Made by a program: the position numbers and the translations under genes. Below, piece after piece: positions 1-8,673 of a stretch of 9,479 nucleotides of DNA. Within the stretch, counting starts at the first letter, position 1, and the number at the start of each line of letters is the position of its first letter. This DNA is from Bacteroidota bacterium. GTDB lineage: Bacteria > Bacteroidota > Bacteroidia > B-17B0 > Aurantibacillaceae. The stretch is taken from assembly GCA_005800865.1 (NCBI GenBank), contig SYEI01000164.1:1-9479 (forward strand), read 5' to 3'. The notes beneath the pieces were generated by a model that had not been told where the DNA came from, made no database searches, and saw only the letters and a program-made list of their open reading frames with translations.

Positions 1-2913
1 ACTTCCCATAAATTGATTAGTGCCTAATACTACTCTTCTAAATTCGCCTAATGATTTATTAGAAGTCAATAATTTTGCTTTATCAACTTCCGGTAATGTT
101 GAATTAGACAATGTTGTTAAATTAAAGTTCATCTTATCCGATAAATTTTCTAAAACACCATTTTCAATTTTCACTACTTGAGCGAAATACTTTCCAGGTA
201 ATGCCACTGGACCTTGTTCATCACTTTCGTATGGATTATTTGGATCAGGCGTGTAAAAAGAAACTGGAGAGGTTAATTCTAATCTACCATCCCACACAAC
301 TTGCTTCATACCTTTTGCAGCAGATTGTTTTAATTTTCTTATTTCATTTCCTTGCTCATCTGTTATCACTAATAGCAAATACGGTGCTTCTTCATTATCT
401 TCTAAACGCATACTATCTTTTGAAGGATAAGCAATCGCTTGATTATTTTTAATCTTTTCTTTCTCTAATTCTTTACGTTTATCTTTTAATGATTTATAAT
501 CATCTTTTACATAATAACGAATGGTTGCACCGATTGGTGGATTCTCTGCTACATAAAATGATTCACCTTGAAACGATTTACCTTTATGTCCGTATGGTTG
601 AGATTGATTAAATACTAAACCATCCATAACAGGAAAAATGTTTGCTTTCTTTTCTAAATCTTCTTTTTTAATCGTTTGTAAAACAGTGTAATCATCTACA
701 ATATAAAAGCCTCTACCAAACGTAGCGATTACAATATCATTTTCTTGTTCCTGAATAGCAATATCTCTCACGCAAATAGATTGAGGTAAACCACCAGTTA
801 ACTCCATCCAATTTTTCCCTCCATCAATACTGAAATAAAACCCAAACTCTGTTCCACAAAATAATAGATTTTTGTTTTTATAATCTTCGGTAATGCAATA
901 TACTGAACCACGCACTGGTAAATTTCCACTAAGGCTAGTCCATGTTTTTCCTTTGTCAGAACTCTTCATTAAGTACGGTTTAAAATCTCCATTACGATGA
1001 TTATTAAAACACGCATACATCACATTTTCATCGTGACGAGACGCTAAAACATTTTGCAATAACACTTGATTTGGAACACCTGCAAACGTTGCTACTTTTA
1101 ACCAACTAGCGCCACCATTATCTGACACTTGAATTAATCCATCATCTGTACCAACTACTAATAATTTTTCATTAAGTGGCGATTCAGATAAAGCTGTAAT
1201 ATTTCCATAAATAGACGTGGATTGATTTTTTGCAACGGCATCCATACTCCATACTTTACCCATCACTGGTAATTTATTTCTATCGATTCCAGATGATAAA
1301 TCTGGGCTAATCACCTTCCAAGAATTTCCTCTGTCGTCACTTCTAAATAATTTATTGGCAGCAAAATAAATACGCTTGTTATCAAATTTACTGATGATTA
1401 AAGGTGCGTCCCAATTGAAACGGTAAGCTGGCTCCCCATTTTTTTCCATCGGTTTAATATCAATGGCTTCACCATTCTTTCTATCATAACGCACTAAGCC
1501 TCCATATTGCCACTGACTGTAAACAATGTTTGGCTCTGTTGGATCAACACGAGATTGAAAACCATCACCCCCAACCGTTACAAACCAATCTGCATTGGTA
1601 ATTCCGCTAGCGCTGATGGTTCTGTTTGGACCACCAAGCGTATTATTATCTTGTGTGCCACCATATACATAATAAAATGGCTTACTATTATCTACACATA
1701 CTCTATAAAATTGAGTGATAGGTAAGTTCGAGCAAAAACGCCAAGTTTTAGCACCATCCATACTTTCATATAAACCACCATCGCAACCCATGATTAAATG
1801 TCCTGTATTTCTTGGATCAATATATAAAGCATGATTATCTACATGTTTATTTTTTTCGCCAACTGGCTTAAATGTTTTACCTCCGTCAGTGGTTACTTGA
1901 GCCCAAGTATCTAAACTATATACTTTGTTTTCGTCTTTTGGATCGGCAACAATTTCTTGATAGTAATTTCCTGCCGTTGACCAATCGTTTTGTTTTTCCC
2001 AACTAGCTCCACGGTTTGTGCTTTTATAAAATCCCTTACCCTCTGCAGCTTCAATAATGGCATAAATAAAATCTGTATTAGCAGGAGAAATGGCTAAACC
2101 AATTCTTCCAACATCTCCACTTGGTAAACCATTAGTTAGTTTATTCCACGTTACACCATAATCTGTACTTTTATAAATAGCACTTTCTGGTCCTCCGCTA
2201 ATGTATGTATATTCATGACGGCGACGTTGATGAGCCGCAGCATAAACAATATTAGGATGTTTCGTATCAACTAACACATCGTTAAAGCCTGTATGTTCGC
2301 TCACCATTAATGTTTGTTTCCAAGTTTTCCCTCCATCGGTAGTTTTATAAATACCACGCTCACCACCGGCGCTCCATAATGGTCCGTAAGCCGCTACATA
2401 AACTATATCTGAATTTGTTGGGTCAACTGAGATTCTTCCAATGTGCTCTGATTTCTCTAAGCCCATATTTTTCCATGTTTTTCCGCCATCCTCACTTTTA
2501 TAAACACCATCTCCATAACCAACCGCACGTTGATTATTATTTTCGCCAGTGCCTACCCATACTACATTTGAATTACTAGGATCAATGGTAATACAACCAA
2601 TAGAGTATGAATTTTGATTATCAAAAATTGGGTAAAAAGAAACACCTGCATTATCGGTTTTAAAAACCCCTCCGGCAGCAGCAACTACATACCATTGATT
2701 TTTATTATTTGGATTAACGGCGATATCACCTACTCTTCCAGACGTCACAGCAGGGCCTAAAGAACGAAAAGATAAAGCCGAATAGGTTTCCGCTTTATTT
2801 AATGCGTCTTTTTGATCCGGTTTTGAGTCTTTAGTATTTGTTGGTTTTTGCGCGTTTATAGTAAATGCAATTGACAATGCTATCGCAAATAAGAAATTAG
2901 AATATAAATTCAT
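1..2913 (-). CDS. Secreted VPS10/sortilin-like BNR-repeat beta-propeller protein, 3' end cut by the window edge
   Basis: The reading frame is open from the ATG at 2913 to the left edge, giving 971 residues with no stop, so the C-terminus is missing. Residues 1-22 form a Sec signal peptide (hydrophobic stretch LFAIALSIAFTINAQ, likely cleaved after Ala-21 or Gln-22). About ten Asp-box (BNR) motifs of the form SxDxGxxW are visible near residues 140, 191, 249, 298, 341, 384, 525, 597, 651 and 695, followed by ATFGRGFYIVDD near 730, typical of Bacteroidota proteins annotated as VPS10 or sortilin-like 'glycosyl hydrolase'. Such Asp boxes sit in the turns of multi-bladed beta-propellers. Residues 800-825 are charged and probably helical, then a beta-rich region with VVWDGR (872-877) resembles a FlgD/T9SS-type Ig fold. 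No sialidase catalytic residues can be assigned, so enzymatic function is unproven. A role in binding or processing extracellular polymers is inference. The family assignment is firm; the substrate is unknown. Confidence 0.93.
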   Translation of the reverse strand, partial: MNLYSNFLFAIALSIAFTINAQKPTNTKDSKPDQKDALNKAETYSALSFRSLGPAVTSGRVGDIAVNPNNKNQWYVVAAAGGVFKTDNAGVSFYPIFDNQNSYSIGCITIDPSNSNVVWVGTGENNNQRAVGYGDGVYKSEDGGKTWKNMGLEKSEHIGRISVDPTNSDIVYVAAYGPLWSAGGERGIYKTTDGGKTWKQTLMVSEHTGFNDVLVDTKHPNIVYAAAHQRRRHEYTYISGGPESAIYKSTDYGVTWNKLTNGLPSGDVGRIGLAISPANTDFIYAIIEAAEGKGFYKSTNRGASWEKQNDWSTAGNYYQEIVADPKDENKVYSLDTWAQVTTDGGKTFKPVGEKNKHVDNHALYIDPRNTGHLIMGCDGGLYESMDGAKTWRFCSNLPITQFYRVCVDNSKPFYYVYGGTQDNNTLGGPNRTISASGITNADWFVTVGGDGFQSRVDPTEPNIVYSQWQYGGLVRYDRKNGEAIDIKPMEKNGEPAYRFNWDAPLIISKFDNKRIYFAANKLFRSDDRGNSWKVISPDLSSGIDRNKLPVMGKVWSMDAVAKNQSTSIYGNITALSESPLNEKLLVVGTDDGLIQVSDNGGASWLKVATFAGVPNQVLLQNVLASRHDENVMYACFNNHRNGDFKPYLMKSSDKGKTWTSLSGNLPVRGSVYCITEDYKNKNLLFCGTEFGFYFSIDGGKNWMELTGGLPQSICVRDIAIQEQENDIVIATFGRGFYIVDDYTVLQTIKKEDLEKKANIFPVMDGLVFNQSQPYGHKGKSFQGESFYVAENPPIGATIRYYVKDDYKSLKDKRKELEKEKIKNNQAIAYPSKDSMRLEDNEEAPYLLLVITDEQGNEIRKLKQSAAKGMKQVVWDGRLELTSPVSFYTPDPNNPYESDEQGPVALPGKYFAQVVKIENGVLENLSDKMNFNLTTLSNSTLPEVDKAKLLTSNKSLGEFRRVVLGTNQFMGS

Positions 2914-2932
2914 TTGTTAAGTTTTAGTTATA

Positions 2933-2940
2933 CAAATCTA
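2933..2940 (-). promoter_or_regulatory. Bacteroidota-type -7 promoter box (TAGATTTG) for the BNR-repeat gene
   Basis: On the minus strand the sequence reads TAGATTTG, a full match to the TAnnTTTG -7 consensus of the Bacteroidota primary sigma factor. It lies 19 bases before the ATG at 2913, allowing a short leader of about 12-16 bases that is AT-rich and lacks a Shine-Dalgarno sequence. I see no clear TTTG -33 element at the expected spacing, so the call rests on the -7 box alone. Confidence 0.55.
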
Positions 2941-2947
2941 TTATTTT

Positions 2948-2963
2948 TAGTGAAATGACACTA
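2948..2963. promoter_or_regulatory. Inverted repeat TAGTG-N6-CACTA between divergent promoters
   Basis: Five-base arms TAGTG and CACTA flank a six-base spacer, just upstream of the minus-strand -7 box. Its position between the divergent BNR and phosphoribosyltransferase genes is where an operator would sit, but five-base arms occur by chance in AT-rich DNA. A regulatory role is speculative. Confidence 0.2.
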
Positions 2964-3035
2964 ATTGCTCATGAATTATCTTAATTTTTATCACGAATAT
3001 ATTTCAACAGTAGCTCAGAATAAATGAAAATAAAT

Positions 3036-3043
3036 TAGATTTG
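3036..3043 (+). promoter_or_regulatory. Bacteroidota-type -7 promoter box (TAGATTTG) next to the phosphoribosyltransferase start
   Basis: The box is identical to the one facing the other way at 2940-2933. It ends only three bases before the ATG at 3047, so transcription would start at or within a few bases of the start codon and the mRNA would be leaderless or nearly so. No good -33 TTTG is visible. If the box is real, it also argues against the upstream TTG at 3041 as start, because that TTG is part of the box. Confidence 0.45.
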
Positions 3044-3046
3044 TGT

Positions 3047-3550
3047 ATGGAAAAAACTAAGATTTTAGATTCAACTCAAATTAATCAAAAATTAAACCGT
3101 ATGGCTTATCAGGTGTACGAAAATAATTTTAAAGAGAAAGAGTTATTAATTGTGGGGATTGAAGGCAATGGCTACAAAGTAGCGGAACGTATTGTTGCTA
3201 TTTTAAATTCCATATCAACTATTAAAACTAAATTAGGAAAAATAAAAATGGATAAAGAAAATCCATGGGCTACTGAACCTAAAATTGATTTCACAGAAAA
3301 AGATTTTGAAAACAAATCTGTGATTTTAGTGGATGATGTTTTAAATAGCGGAAAGACTTTAATTTATGCTGTAAAATTATTTTTAAATAAACCTGTTAAA
3401 CAATTAAATACATTAATTTTAGTTGATAGGAGTCATACTCGTTTTCCTGTAAAGGCTGATTTTGTTGGACTTTCCTTATCAACTACACTTCAAGAAAGAA
3501 TAGATACAGATTTTTCTAAAAAAGGAAAAGAAGCCGTTTATTTGGTTTAA
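3047..3550 (+). CDS. PyrR-like type I phosphoribosyltransferase
   Basis: This 167-residue cytoplasmic protein belongs to the PRPP-binding phosphoribosyltransferase fold. The PRPP loop is VILVDDVLNSGKTL at residues 92-105, with the acidic pair Asp-96/Asp-97. The upstream segment IVGIEGNGYKVAE (35-47) aligns with the pyrophosphate-binding loop of PyrR (VGIKTRG), though the usual Lys/Arg pattern there is replaced by Glu-Gly-Asn. The C-terminal DRSHTRFPVKADFVG (127-141) closely matches the DRGHRELPIRADYVG region of PyrR uracil phosphoribosyltransferases/regulators. The length is close to the 170-180 residues usual for PyrR. I chose the ATG at 3047 over the in-frame TTG at 3041, because ILDSTQI aligns with the natural PyrR N-terminus and the TTG lies inside a promoter box. 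No pyrimidine genes are adjacent, so a role in pyr attenuation is not supported. It stands alone, divergent from the BNR gene and convergent with the PKD gene. The family is certain; the substrate base is not. Confidence 0.9.
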   Translation: MEKTKILDSTQINQKLNRMAYQVYENNFKEKELLIVGIEGNGYKVAERIVAILNSISTIKTKLGKIKMDKENPWATEPKIDFTEKDFENKSVILVDDVLNSGKTLIYAVKLFLNKPVKQLNTLILVDRSHTRFPVKADFVGLSLSTTLQERIDTDFSKKGKEAVYLV

Positions 3551-3572
3551 TAAATAAAAGGAAAAAACATTC

Positions 3573-3608
3573 AAAAAAAATCCCCGAATTTCTTCGGGGA
3601 TTTTTTTT
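3573..3608. terminator. Bidirectional intrinsic terminator between convergent genes
   Basis: An A8 tract and TCCCCGAA (3573-3588) pair with TTCGGGGA and a T8 tract (3593-3608) around a four-base loop, so the hairpin plus U-tract works in either direction. It follows the phosphoribosyltransferase stop by 22 bases. In the other direction it starts on the TAA stop codon (3609-3607) of the PKD gene, so that stop overlaps the hairpin by two bases. One structure thus ends both convergent transcripts. Confidence 0.93.
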
Positions 3609-6600
3609 ATTTAAGTAATGTGACGTGCCCTATGTAATCATGTTTTTTACCGAGTACATCTGTAAGTTTAACTTTCCAAGTGTATACATCTTGTTTACCC
3701 TCTTTTGATTTTCCTTGCACTCTTCCATCCCAGCCTTTCTTAATATCATCCGTGTAAAACACGCGCTCTCCCCATCTATCAAATACCCACATCTCATACT
3801 TAGCTATACCAATACCTGTTCCATTAAAGTAATCATTAATACCATCATCATTTGATGGTGTAAAGGCATTTGGAATATAGAACGTAAACTCTGGCCCAAT
3901 CTCAACTGGTAAATACGCCGTATCTAAACATCCATACTGATTTGCTACCAATAATACTGAATAATAAGTCTGCGCTGTAGCATCACTGTAAAAATGCTCT
4001 GGATCTACATTTACTGAATCTAATGGACTTCCATCTCCAAACATCCACCACCATTTAGTATAATCAATCGATTGATTTGTAAAATAAACTAACGGTTCTA
4101 ATACATTACTTGGATTTGGATTAGCAACATATTGTGCTATTGGTTTAGGGAACACCGTAATATAATTTGATTTGGTTACCGCTACAGTACAACCAGCACT
4201 AGTAGTTACCATTAATTGAACACTATACTGCGCCAACTGACTGCTGCTATTATTAATATAGCAATGTTCCACTATTCCATTTGTTGAATTAACTACTGGA
4301 TTACTGCCATCACCTAAAGTCCATGTCCAGTTTGCTAAAGTTGCTGGCCCTGGTATTGCTGGTGTCATATCAGTAAACGTTACACAATGCTTAGGGCAGC
4401 CATCTGGATCATTTACCGTAAAATCTGGTTGTGGTAAATAATTTACATATACAAATTGCTGAATAGTATCTCTACAACCATGATTAGTCTCTGATACCAA
4501 ATGAATCGTATAATCTCCAGGGCCTGCAAATGTAAAGCTCGTGTTTTGGCCAGTGCCTTCTACACTGGTGATACTATTATTAAAATCCCAATACCAATTA
4601 GTAACTGTACCACTATTTGCTTGTTGCGTTGCACTAAAAGTCATTGCTGATTGATCACATGGTGTTGAATTGGTGATTAACATCTTTGGCTTCTCATACA
4701 CTTCTACTGCTTTAACAATGGTGTTTTGACAGCCTTTGTTTGATGTTAAAGTTAATGTTGCATTGTAAACTCCTGCTGCAGCATAAGTGTGTGTAGAGGT
4801 GGATGCCGATGTTGGTGTGGATACAGCGCCATCGCCATAAGCCCATACAAAGGCTGTGTTCGTACCAATGGCAATCATACTTGAACTTCCGTTGAAAGTA
4901 TTAGGTTGTGCATTAATACAATTGTTTACAAATGTAAAGTCGGGTTGCGGTATTGGATTTACCCACACTTGAATCGTGTTGGTCATGTTACTACATACTA
5001 AGCCTACAACTGGCGAAGTAGATACTGTATAGCTTACATTGTTATTACCAAATGCTGGGAACACAAAGTTTGGATTGGCTACACCTGTTACATCTACAGT
5101 GCCATCGCTTAAATAATCCCACATATAGGCGTTAATCGCATTACCGTTACCTGCACTAGCATCTGTTAAATGTGACAGGCTTCCTAAACATACTGAATCA
5201 GATGTAAAGGACGCTGTTGGTATGGCATACACACTTACTGGTTTTGTGATAACGTCTACACAGTTATGTAAAGATGTTGCTGTTAAGGTTACGTTATACG
5301 TTGCGTTGGCATTTCCTCCCAAAGTGTATGTATGTGTTGGATTAACAATTGTAGTTGTTGGACTTGTATCTGCAAAATCCCATAGATACGTTGTTCCTGA
5401 TCCTACATTTGGATTAGTTGTCTCATCCGTTAAGTTTGTAAATACACTCGCCGTTCCAAAACATACTTTGTCTGGGGTAAAGTTTGGTATGGTATGTCCC
5501 CATACATCTACTGCTAACTTAATCGTGTCTTTACAAGTATTATTATCGGTTACGATTAATCCTGTAGTAAATGTTCCTGAGGTTGGATAAATATTTGTTG
5601 GTGCATTGGTTGCATTATCCGTTGAACCGTTGTTTGTGAAATCCCATGCCCAAGCAGTAATTGAACCTGTTGGAGTTGACATATCTGTATAAGCGGTTGC
5701 TGTTCCTTGGCATACGGATGTTGTACTAAAGTTTGCTACGGGCTGTGGGTAAACCGTTACTGTTTGAGTGATGCTTGCCGAACAGGTGGTATTTGCTGTA
5801 ATGGTTAAAGTAATTGTTTTTACACCGCTGCTATTATACGTTAAGATTGGTGGGTTTTGTACACTACTAGTTGTGGTTGGTGCAGCGCCTGTTCCAAAAT
5901 TCCATACGTAACTCGAAATATTATCTGGCAATGGTACTGTAGAGCCGTTGTTTAATAAAACGTTAGCGTTCATACAGGCGTTTACTGGTGTAAACGTGGC
6001 TGTTGGAATTACATTAACGATGACTGTTTTTGTAATATTATCTACACAGCCATTGGTGGTGGTTGCTGTTAAGGTTACACTATAAGAGGTAATAGTTGTT
6101 GATGTGTAAGTATGTGTTGGATCTTGCAGGGTATTTGGCGCTGAGCCGTCTCCAAAGTTCCAGCCCCATGTTGGTGTGCCGCCTACGTTGGCATTGGTAG
6201 TGGTGTTAGTTGTATTACTAAAGGTACTGGATGTGCCAAAGCATACATTGTTTGGTGTAAAATCTGGTATCGCATGTCCCCATACATTTACGGGTAGTGC
6301 GATGGTATCTCTACAGCCATGATTATCGGTTACGATTAAGCCTGTTGTATAAGTACCTGATGGTGAAAATAAATTGCTCGGTGCATTAGTAAAGTTATCG
6401 CCTGATCCATTATTAGTAAAATCCCATGCCCATCCGGTAATCGATCCTGTTGGGGTTGATAAATCTGTGTAAGCGGTTGCTGTACCCTGACAAACGGACG
6501 TTGTACTAAAGTTTGCTACTGGTTGTGCATAAACTTCCACAGTTTGTGTAATCGTTGCTGTACAGCTATTATTACTGGTTAAGTTTAAGGTTATATTTTT

Positions 6601-8673
6601 TACGCCTGCTGTTGTGTAAACCAATGGGGTCACATTGGTTCCTGTTCCTGTGGCTGGGTTTGCTCCTGCTCCAAAGTTCCAAGTAGAAGTTGTAATATTA
6701 TCTGGTGCTGCTATGCTTGATGTATTGTTCAATAACACATTAGCATTTAAACAGGCTGGTCCTGGTGTAAACGTAGCCGTTGGCAATGGGTTTACTTTAA
6801 CATTAACACTCGTTGTGTTGATACAACCATTATTAGTTGTAGCCGTTAATACTGCTACAAAGGTTCCTGCTGTTGTATAAGTATTCGTTGGTGTTTGTGT
6901 TGTATTATCTACCGAGCCATTGTTCTCAAAATCCCATGCCCAAGCACTTATCGTCGCTGGTGCTGATACCGTACTCGTATTAACAAAAGTTGTTGGTACA
7001 TTTAAACACACCGTATTGGCTGTAATCGCCATCACTGGGTTCGGAAATACATTGATCGTCTGGGTTATACTACTGTTACAACTGGCACTTACAACTGTAT
7101 AAGTAACTATCTTAGGGCCCGCCGTAGTATATACATGTGATGGATTTGCGCCTGTTCCAGCATTACCATCACCAAAATCCCATAAATGAGCAGTTATACC
7201 AGCTGTTGGTGTAGTTGTAGAAGAAAAAGTAGTGGTCGTGTTTAAACATCCACTTGAATTTGTGAAGCTAGCAACTGGCCCAACTGTAAAAGCAAAGGTT
7301 TTGGTAATACTATCCGTACAAGCTCCATTAGAAACTTTTAACTCTACAGTTTTAGTTCCTATCGAACCATACGTATGAACCGTGCTTGCTCCTGTTCCAA
7401 AAGCTGTTCCATCGCCCCAATCCCAGGTATAACTGGTAATTGGTCCGCCCCCATTAGGGGAAGAAGTTGACAAAACAGGCACGCTAAAACTTGAAGCGCA
7501 TGGCGTTACTGTATAATTAAAATCGGCAGTAGGCGCTGCGTTAGGGGAAAAATTCAGAGTGTAAACATACGTTGCAGCTCCGCAAGAAGAATAAGGCGTA
7601 CAAGTAACTGTATATATACCTGGTGTTGTAGTTGTAGCTGTTTGAGTTGTAATAGAAGCGACTGAACTACCCGCAGGCCCTGCCCATGCGTAATTATCCA
7701 TACCAGCAGGTGCTGTTAAGGTTCCAGTTGAAGCTCCGGCGCATCCTCCAGTTACAGATGTTGTTAAAGTAGAACACAAACCATCAACGTAACAGTATGC
7801 CCAATCATAATCATAAACACACCATCTGTTTTCAATCTCCACAGTAACGTTTTGGCCTACATAAGGAGTTAAGTCAAATCCCAAATTTGTCCATGGAACA
7901 AATGTTGTAGGATAGGATTGCGCACCAATATTTACACCGTTAGCTCCAGTTTGAAAACCAGTTAAACCATAAGATTGTCCTCCGCCTGATGATGATTCAG
8001 CGTAATAACACTCAAAATTTGGACATGCAATAACTGCACCAGCACCATCTCTAAATCTAATAAATACACGTGCAGCATCAGGTGCAGTGTGTGGGAAATT
8101 TAAAATAACCATCGCAAACTTTAAAACGAAATACGCATTTGCGGGAGTTACCGAAAAAGTTTGCATCGCAGTGCTTGTAGCAACGTTTGTATTATTGCCA
8201 AGTTGCAAAGAAAAAGCACCACCAGGTGCAACCACGGGAAATCCTCCAAAAGGATCAGTACCCGCTCCACTTCTTATCAAAGCGTCTCCTGTTGTTGTCC
8301 AGCCAGCGGTTGTACCTGTTTCAAAATCAATATTAGTACATGGTGCTTGTACCGTTGGAGGACCAGGCTTAGAGCTTGAATTTCTGTTAATACCATACTT
8401 TGTTTTAATAAATTCTCGCTTACGAAGATATAGGTAACGAGCTGTATTTTCCTCTGAAAACCCTTCTGTAATAGCATTTGCCAAAGCTGCAGGTTCATTA
8501 AATCCACTTATAGAATCTCCATCGTAAACCAAAAAAGGAATTGATGGAACCATTTGTTTCAACTGACTTTCATGACCATGTTTATGATCATTTTGAGCAC
8601 TAATATTGTTTGGACTAGAAACAAAAAACGTAAGTAATAATAAAAAAATAAAATTAGTCGCTATTGATTTCAT
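3607..8673 (-). CDS. Giant exported multi-PKD-domain protein with gliding-motility-associated (T9SS type B) C-terminal domain
   Basis: The protein has 1688 residues. Residues 1-27 are a Sec signal peptide (charged MKS, hydrophobic IFLLLLTFFVSS, cleavage after ISAQ). A linker of about 80 residues follows. Residues ~112-300 look like a beta-sandwich recognition domain (IDFETGTTAGWTT to the Cys-rich DYDWAYCYVDGLC), similar in layout to MAM or carbohydrate-binding modules. Residues ~305-380 are an Ig-like segment. From ~384 to ~1590 I count about fourteen PKD-like domains of roughly 85 residues, marked by W(D/N)FGDG variants, (H/T)TYTxxG and a Cys near each end (e.g. VCQGT and NNGC), which could form disulfides. 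The final ~95 residues (IPNAFTPSNDDGINDYF, FDRWGERVF, WDGR, YTWKVKLTD, HVTLLK end) are the CHU_C/TIGR04131 domain that directs export by T9SS and is linked with gliding or adhesion. The start at 8673 fits the signal peptide; no Shine-Dalgarno is seen. Likely a cell-surface or secreted adhesin or matrix protein; no enzymatic domain is recognised. Confidence 0.95.
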   Translation of the reverse strand: MKSIATNFIFLLLLTFFVSSPNNISAQNDHKHGHESQLKQMVPSIPFLVYDGDSISGFNEPAALANAITEGFSEENTARYLYLRKREFIKTKYGINRNSSSKPGPPTVQAPCTNIDFETGTTAGWTTTGDALIRSGAGTDPFGGFPVVAPGGAFSLQLGNNTNVATSTAMQTFSVTPANAYFVLKFAMVILNFPHTAPDAARVFIRFRDGAGAVIACPNFECYYAESSSGGGQSYGLTGFQTGANGVNIGAQSYPTTFVPWTNLGFDLTPYVGQNVTVEIENRWCVYDYDWAYCYVDGLCSTLTTSVTGGCAGASTGTLTAPAGMDNYAWAGPAGSSVASITTQTATTTTPGIYTVTCTPYSSCGAATYVYTLNFSPNAAPTADFNYTVTPCASSFSVPVLSTSSPNGGGPITSYTWDWGDGTAFGTGASTVHTYGSIGTKTVELKVSNGACTDSITKTFAFTVGPVASFTNSSGCLNTTTTFSSTTTPTAGITAHLWDFGDGNAGTGANPSHVYTTAGPKIVTYTVVSASCNSSITQTINVFPNPVMAITANTVCLNVPTTFVNTSTVSAPATISAWAWDFENNGSVDNTTQTPTNTYTTAGTFVAVLTATTNNGCINTTSVNVKVNPLPTATFTPGPACLNANVLLNNTSSIAAPDNITTSTWNFGAGANPATGTGTNVTPLVYTTAGVKNITLNLTSNNSCTATITQTVEVYAQPVANFSTTSVCQGTATAYTDLSTPTGSITGWAWDFTNNGSGDNFTNAPSNLFSPSGTYTTGLIVTDNHGCRDTIALPVNVWGHAIPDFTPNNVCFGTSSTFSNTTNTTTNANVGGTPTWGWNFGDGSAPNTLQDPTHTYTSTTITSYSVTLTATTTNGCVDNITKTVIVNVIPTATFTPVNACMNANVLLNNGSTVPLPDNISSYVWNFGTGAAPTTTSSVQNPPILTYNSSGVKTITLTITANTTCSASITQTVTVYPQPVANFSTTSVCQGTATAYTDMSTPTGSITAWAWDFTNNGSTDNATNAPTNIYPTSGTFTTGLIVTDNNTCKDTIKLAVDVWGHTIPNFTPDKVCFGTASVFTNLTDETTNPNVGSGTTYLWDFADTSPTTTIVNPTHTYTLGGNANATYNVTLTATSLHNCVDVITKPVSVYAIPTASFTSDSVCLGSLSHLTDASAGNGNAINAYMWDYLSDGTVDVTGVANPNFVFPAFGNNNVSYTVSTSPVVGLVCSNMTNTIQVWVNPIPQPDFTFVNNCINAQPNTFNGSSSMIAIGTNTAFVWAYGDGAVSTPTSASTSTHTYAAAGVYNATLTLTSNKGCQNTIVKAVEVYEKPKMLITNSTPCDQSAMTFSATQQANSGTVTNWYWDFNNSITSVEGTGQNTSFTFAGPGDYTIHLVSETNHGCRDTIQQFVYVNYLPQPDFTVNDPDGCPKHCVTFTDMTPAIPGPATLANWTWTLGDGSNPVVNSTNGIVEHCYINNSSSQLAQYSVQLMVTTSAGCTVAVTKSNYITVFPKPIAQYVANPNPSNVLEPLVYFTNQSIDYTKWWWMFGDGSPLDSVNVDPEHFYSDATAQTYYSVLLVANQYGCLDTAYLPVEIGPEFTFYIPNAFTPSNDDGINDYFNGTGIGIAKYEMWVFDRWGERVFYTDDIKKGWDGRVQGKSKEGKQDVYTWKVKLTDVLGKKHDYIGHVTLLK
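5215..6780 (-). repeat. Two-copy 780-bp super-repeat inside the PKD gene (three PKD domains per unit)
   Basis: Unit one covers about 6780-6001 and unit two about 6000-5221 (roughly residues 632-891 and 892-1151). Matching landmarks are exactly 780 bases apart: TTGTACTAAAGTTTGCTAC at 5721 and 6501, and AAGCGGTTGC at 5691 and 6471. The 60 bases at 5641-5700 match those at 6421-6480 at 51 positions by hand count. The encoded units share the same order of three distinct PKD types: CLNANVLLNN/CMNANVLLNN, then PQPVANFSTTSVCQGTATAYTD/AQPVANFSTT..., then VWGHxIPxFTPxxVCFGT. The array therefore grew by duplicating a three-domain block, not single domains. Confidence 0.85.

Noticed and set aside
201..452. 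Plus-strand open frame of 83 codons opposite the BNR gene
   Set aside because: It is the antisense shadow of the BNR-repeat reading frame, which carries clear family motifs on the other strand. The frames at 1507-1725 and 2379-2579 are likewise shadows.
3041..3046. Upstream TTG start for the phosphoribosyltransferase (adding Met-Cys)
   Set aside because: The TTG is part of a TAnnTTTG promoter box and the ATG six bases later gives the N-terminus expected for PyrR-like proteins.
5222..5590. Plus-strand open frame of 122 codons inside the PKD gene
   Set aside because: It is antisense to a well-supported PKD-coding frame, has a low-complexity Val/Leu-rich product that mirrors the Thr/Asn-rich repeats, and shows no start signal. 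The plus-strand frames at 6635-6880, 6920-7102 and 8087-8437 are rejected for the same reason.
5200..7500. Regularly spaced repeats resembling an array
   Set aside because: The repeats are coding, in frame, of PKD-domain length and diverged. They lack the short identical repeats and unique spacers of a CRISPR array.
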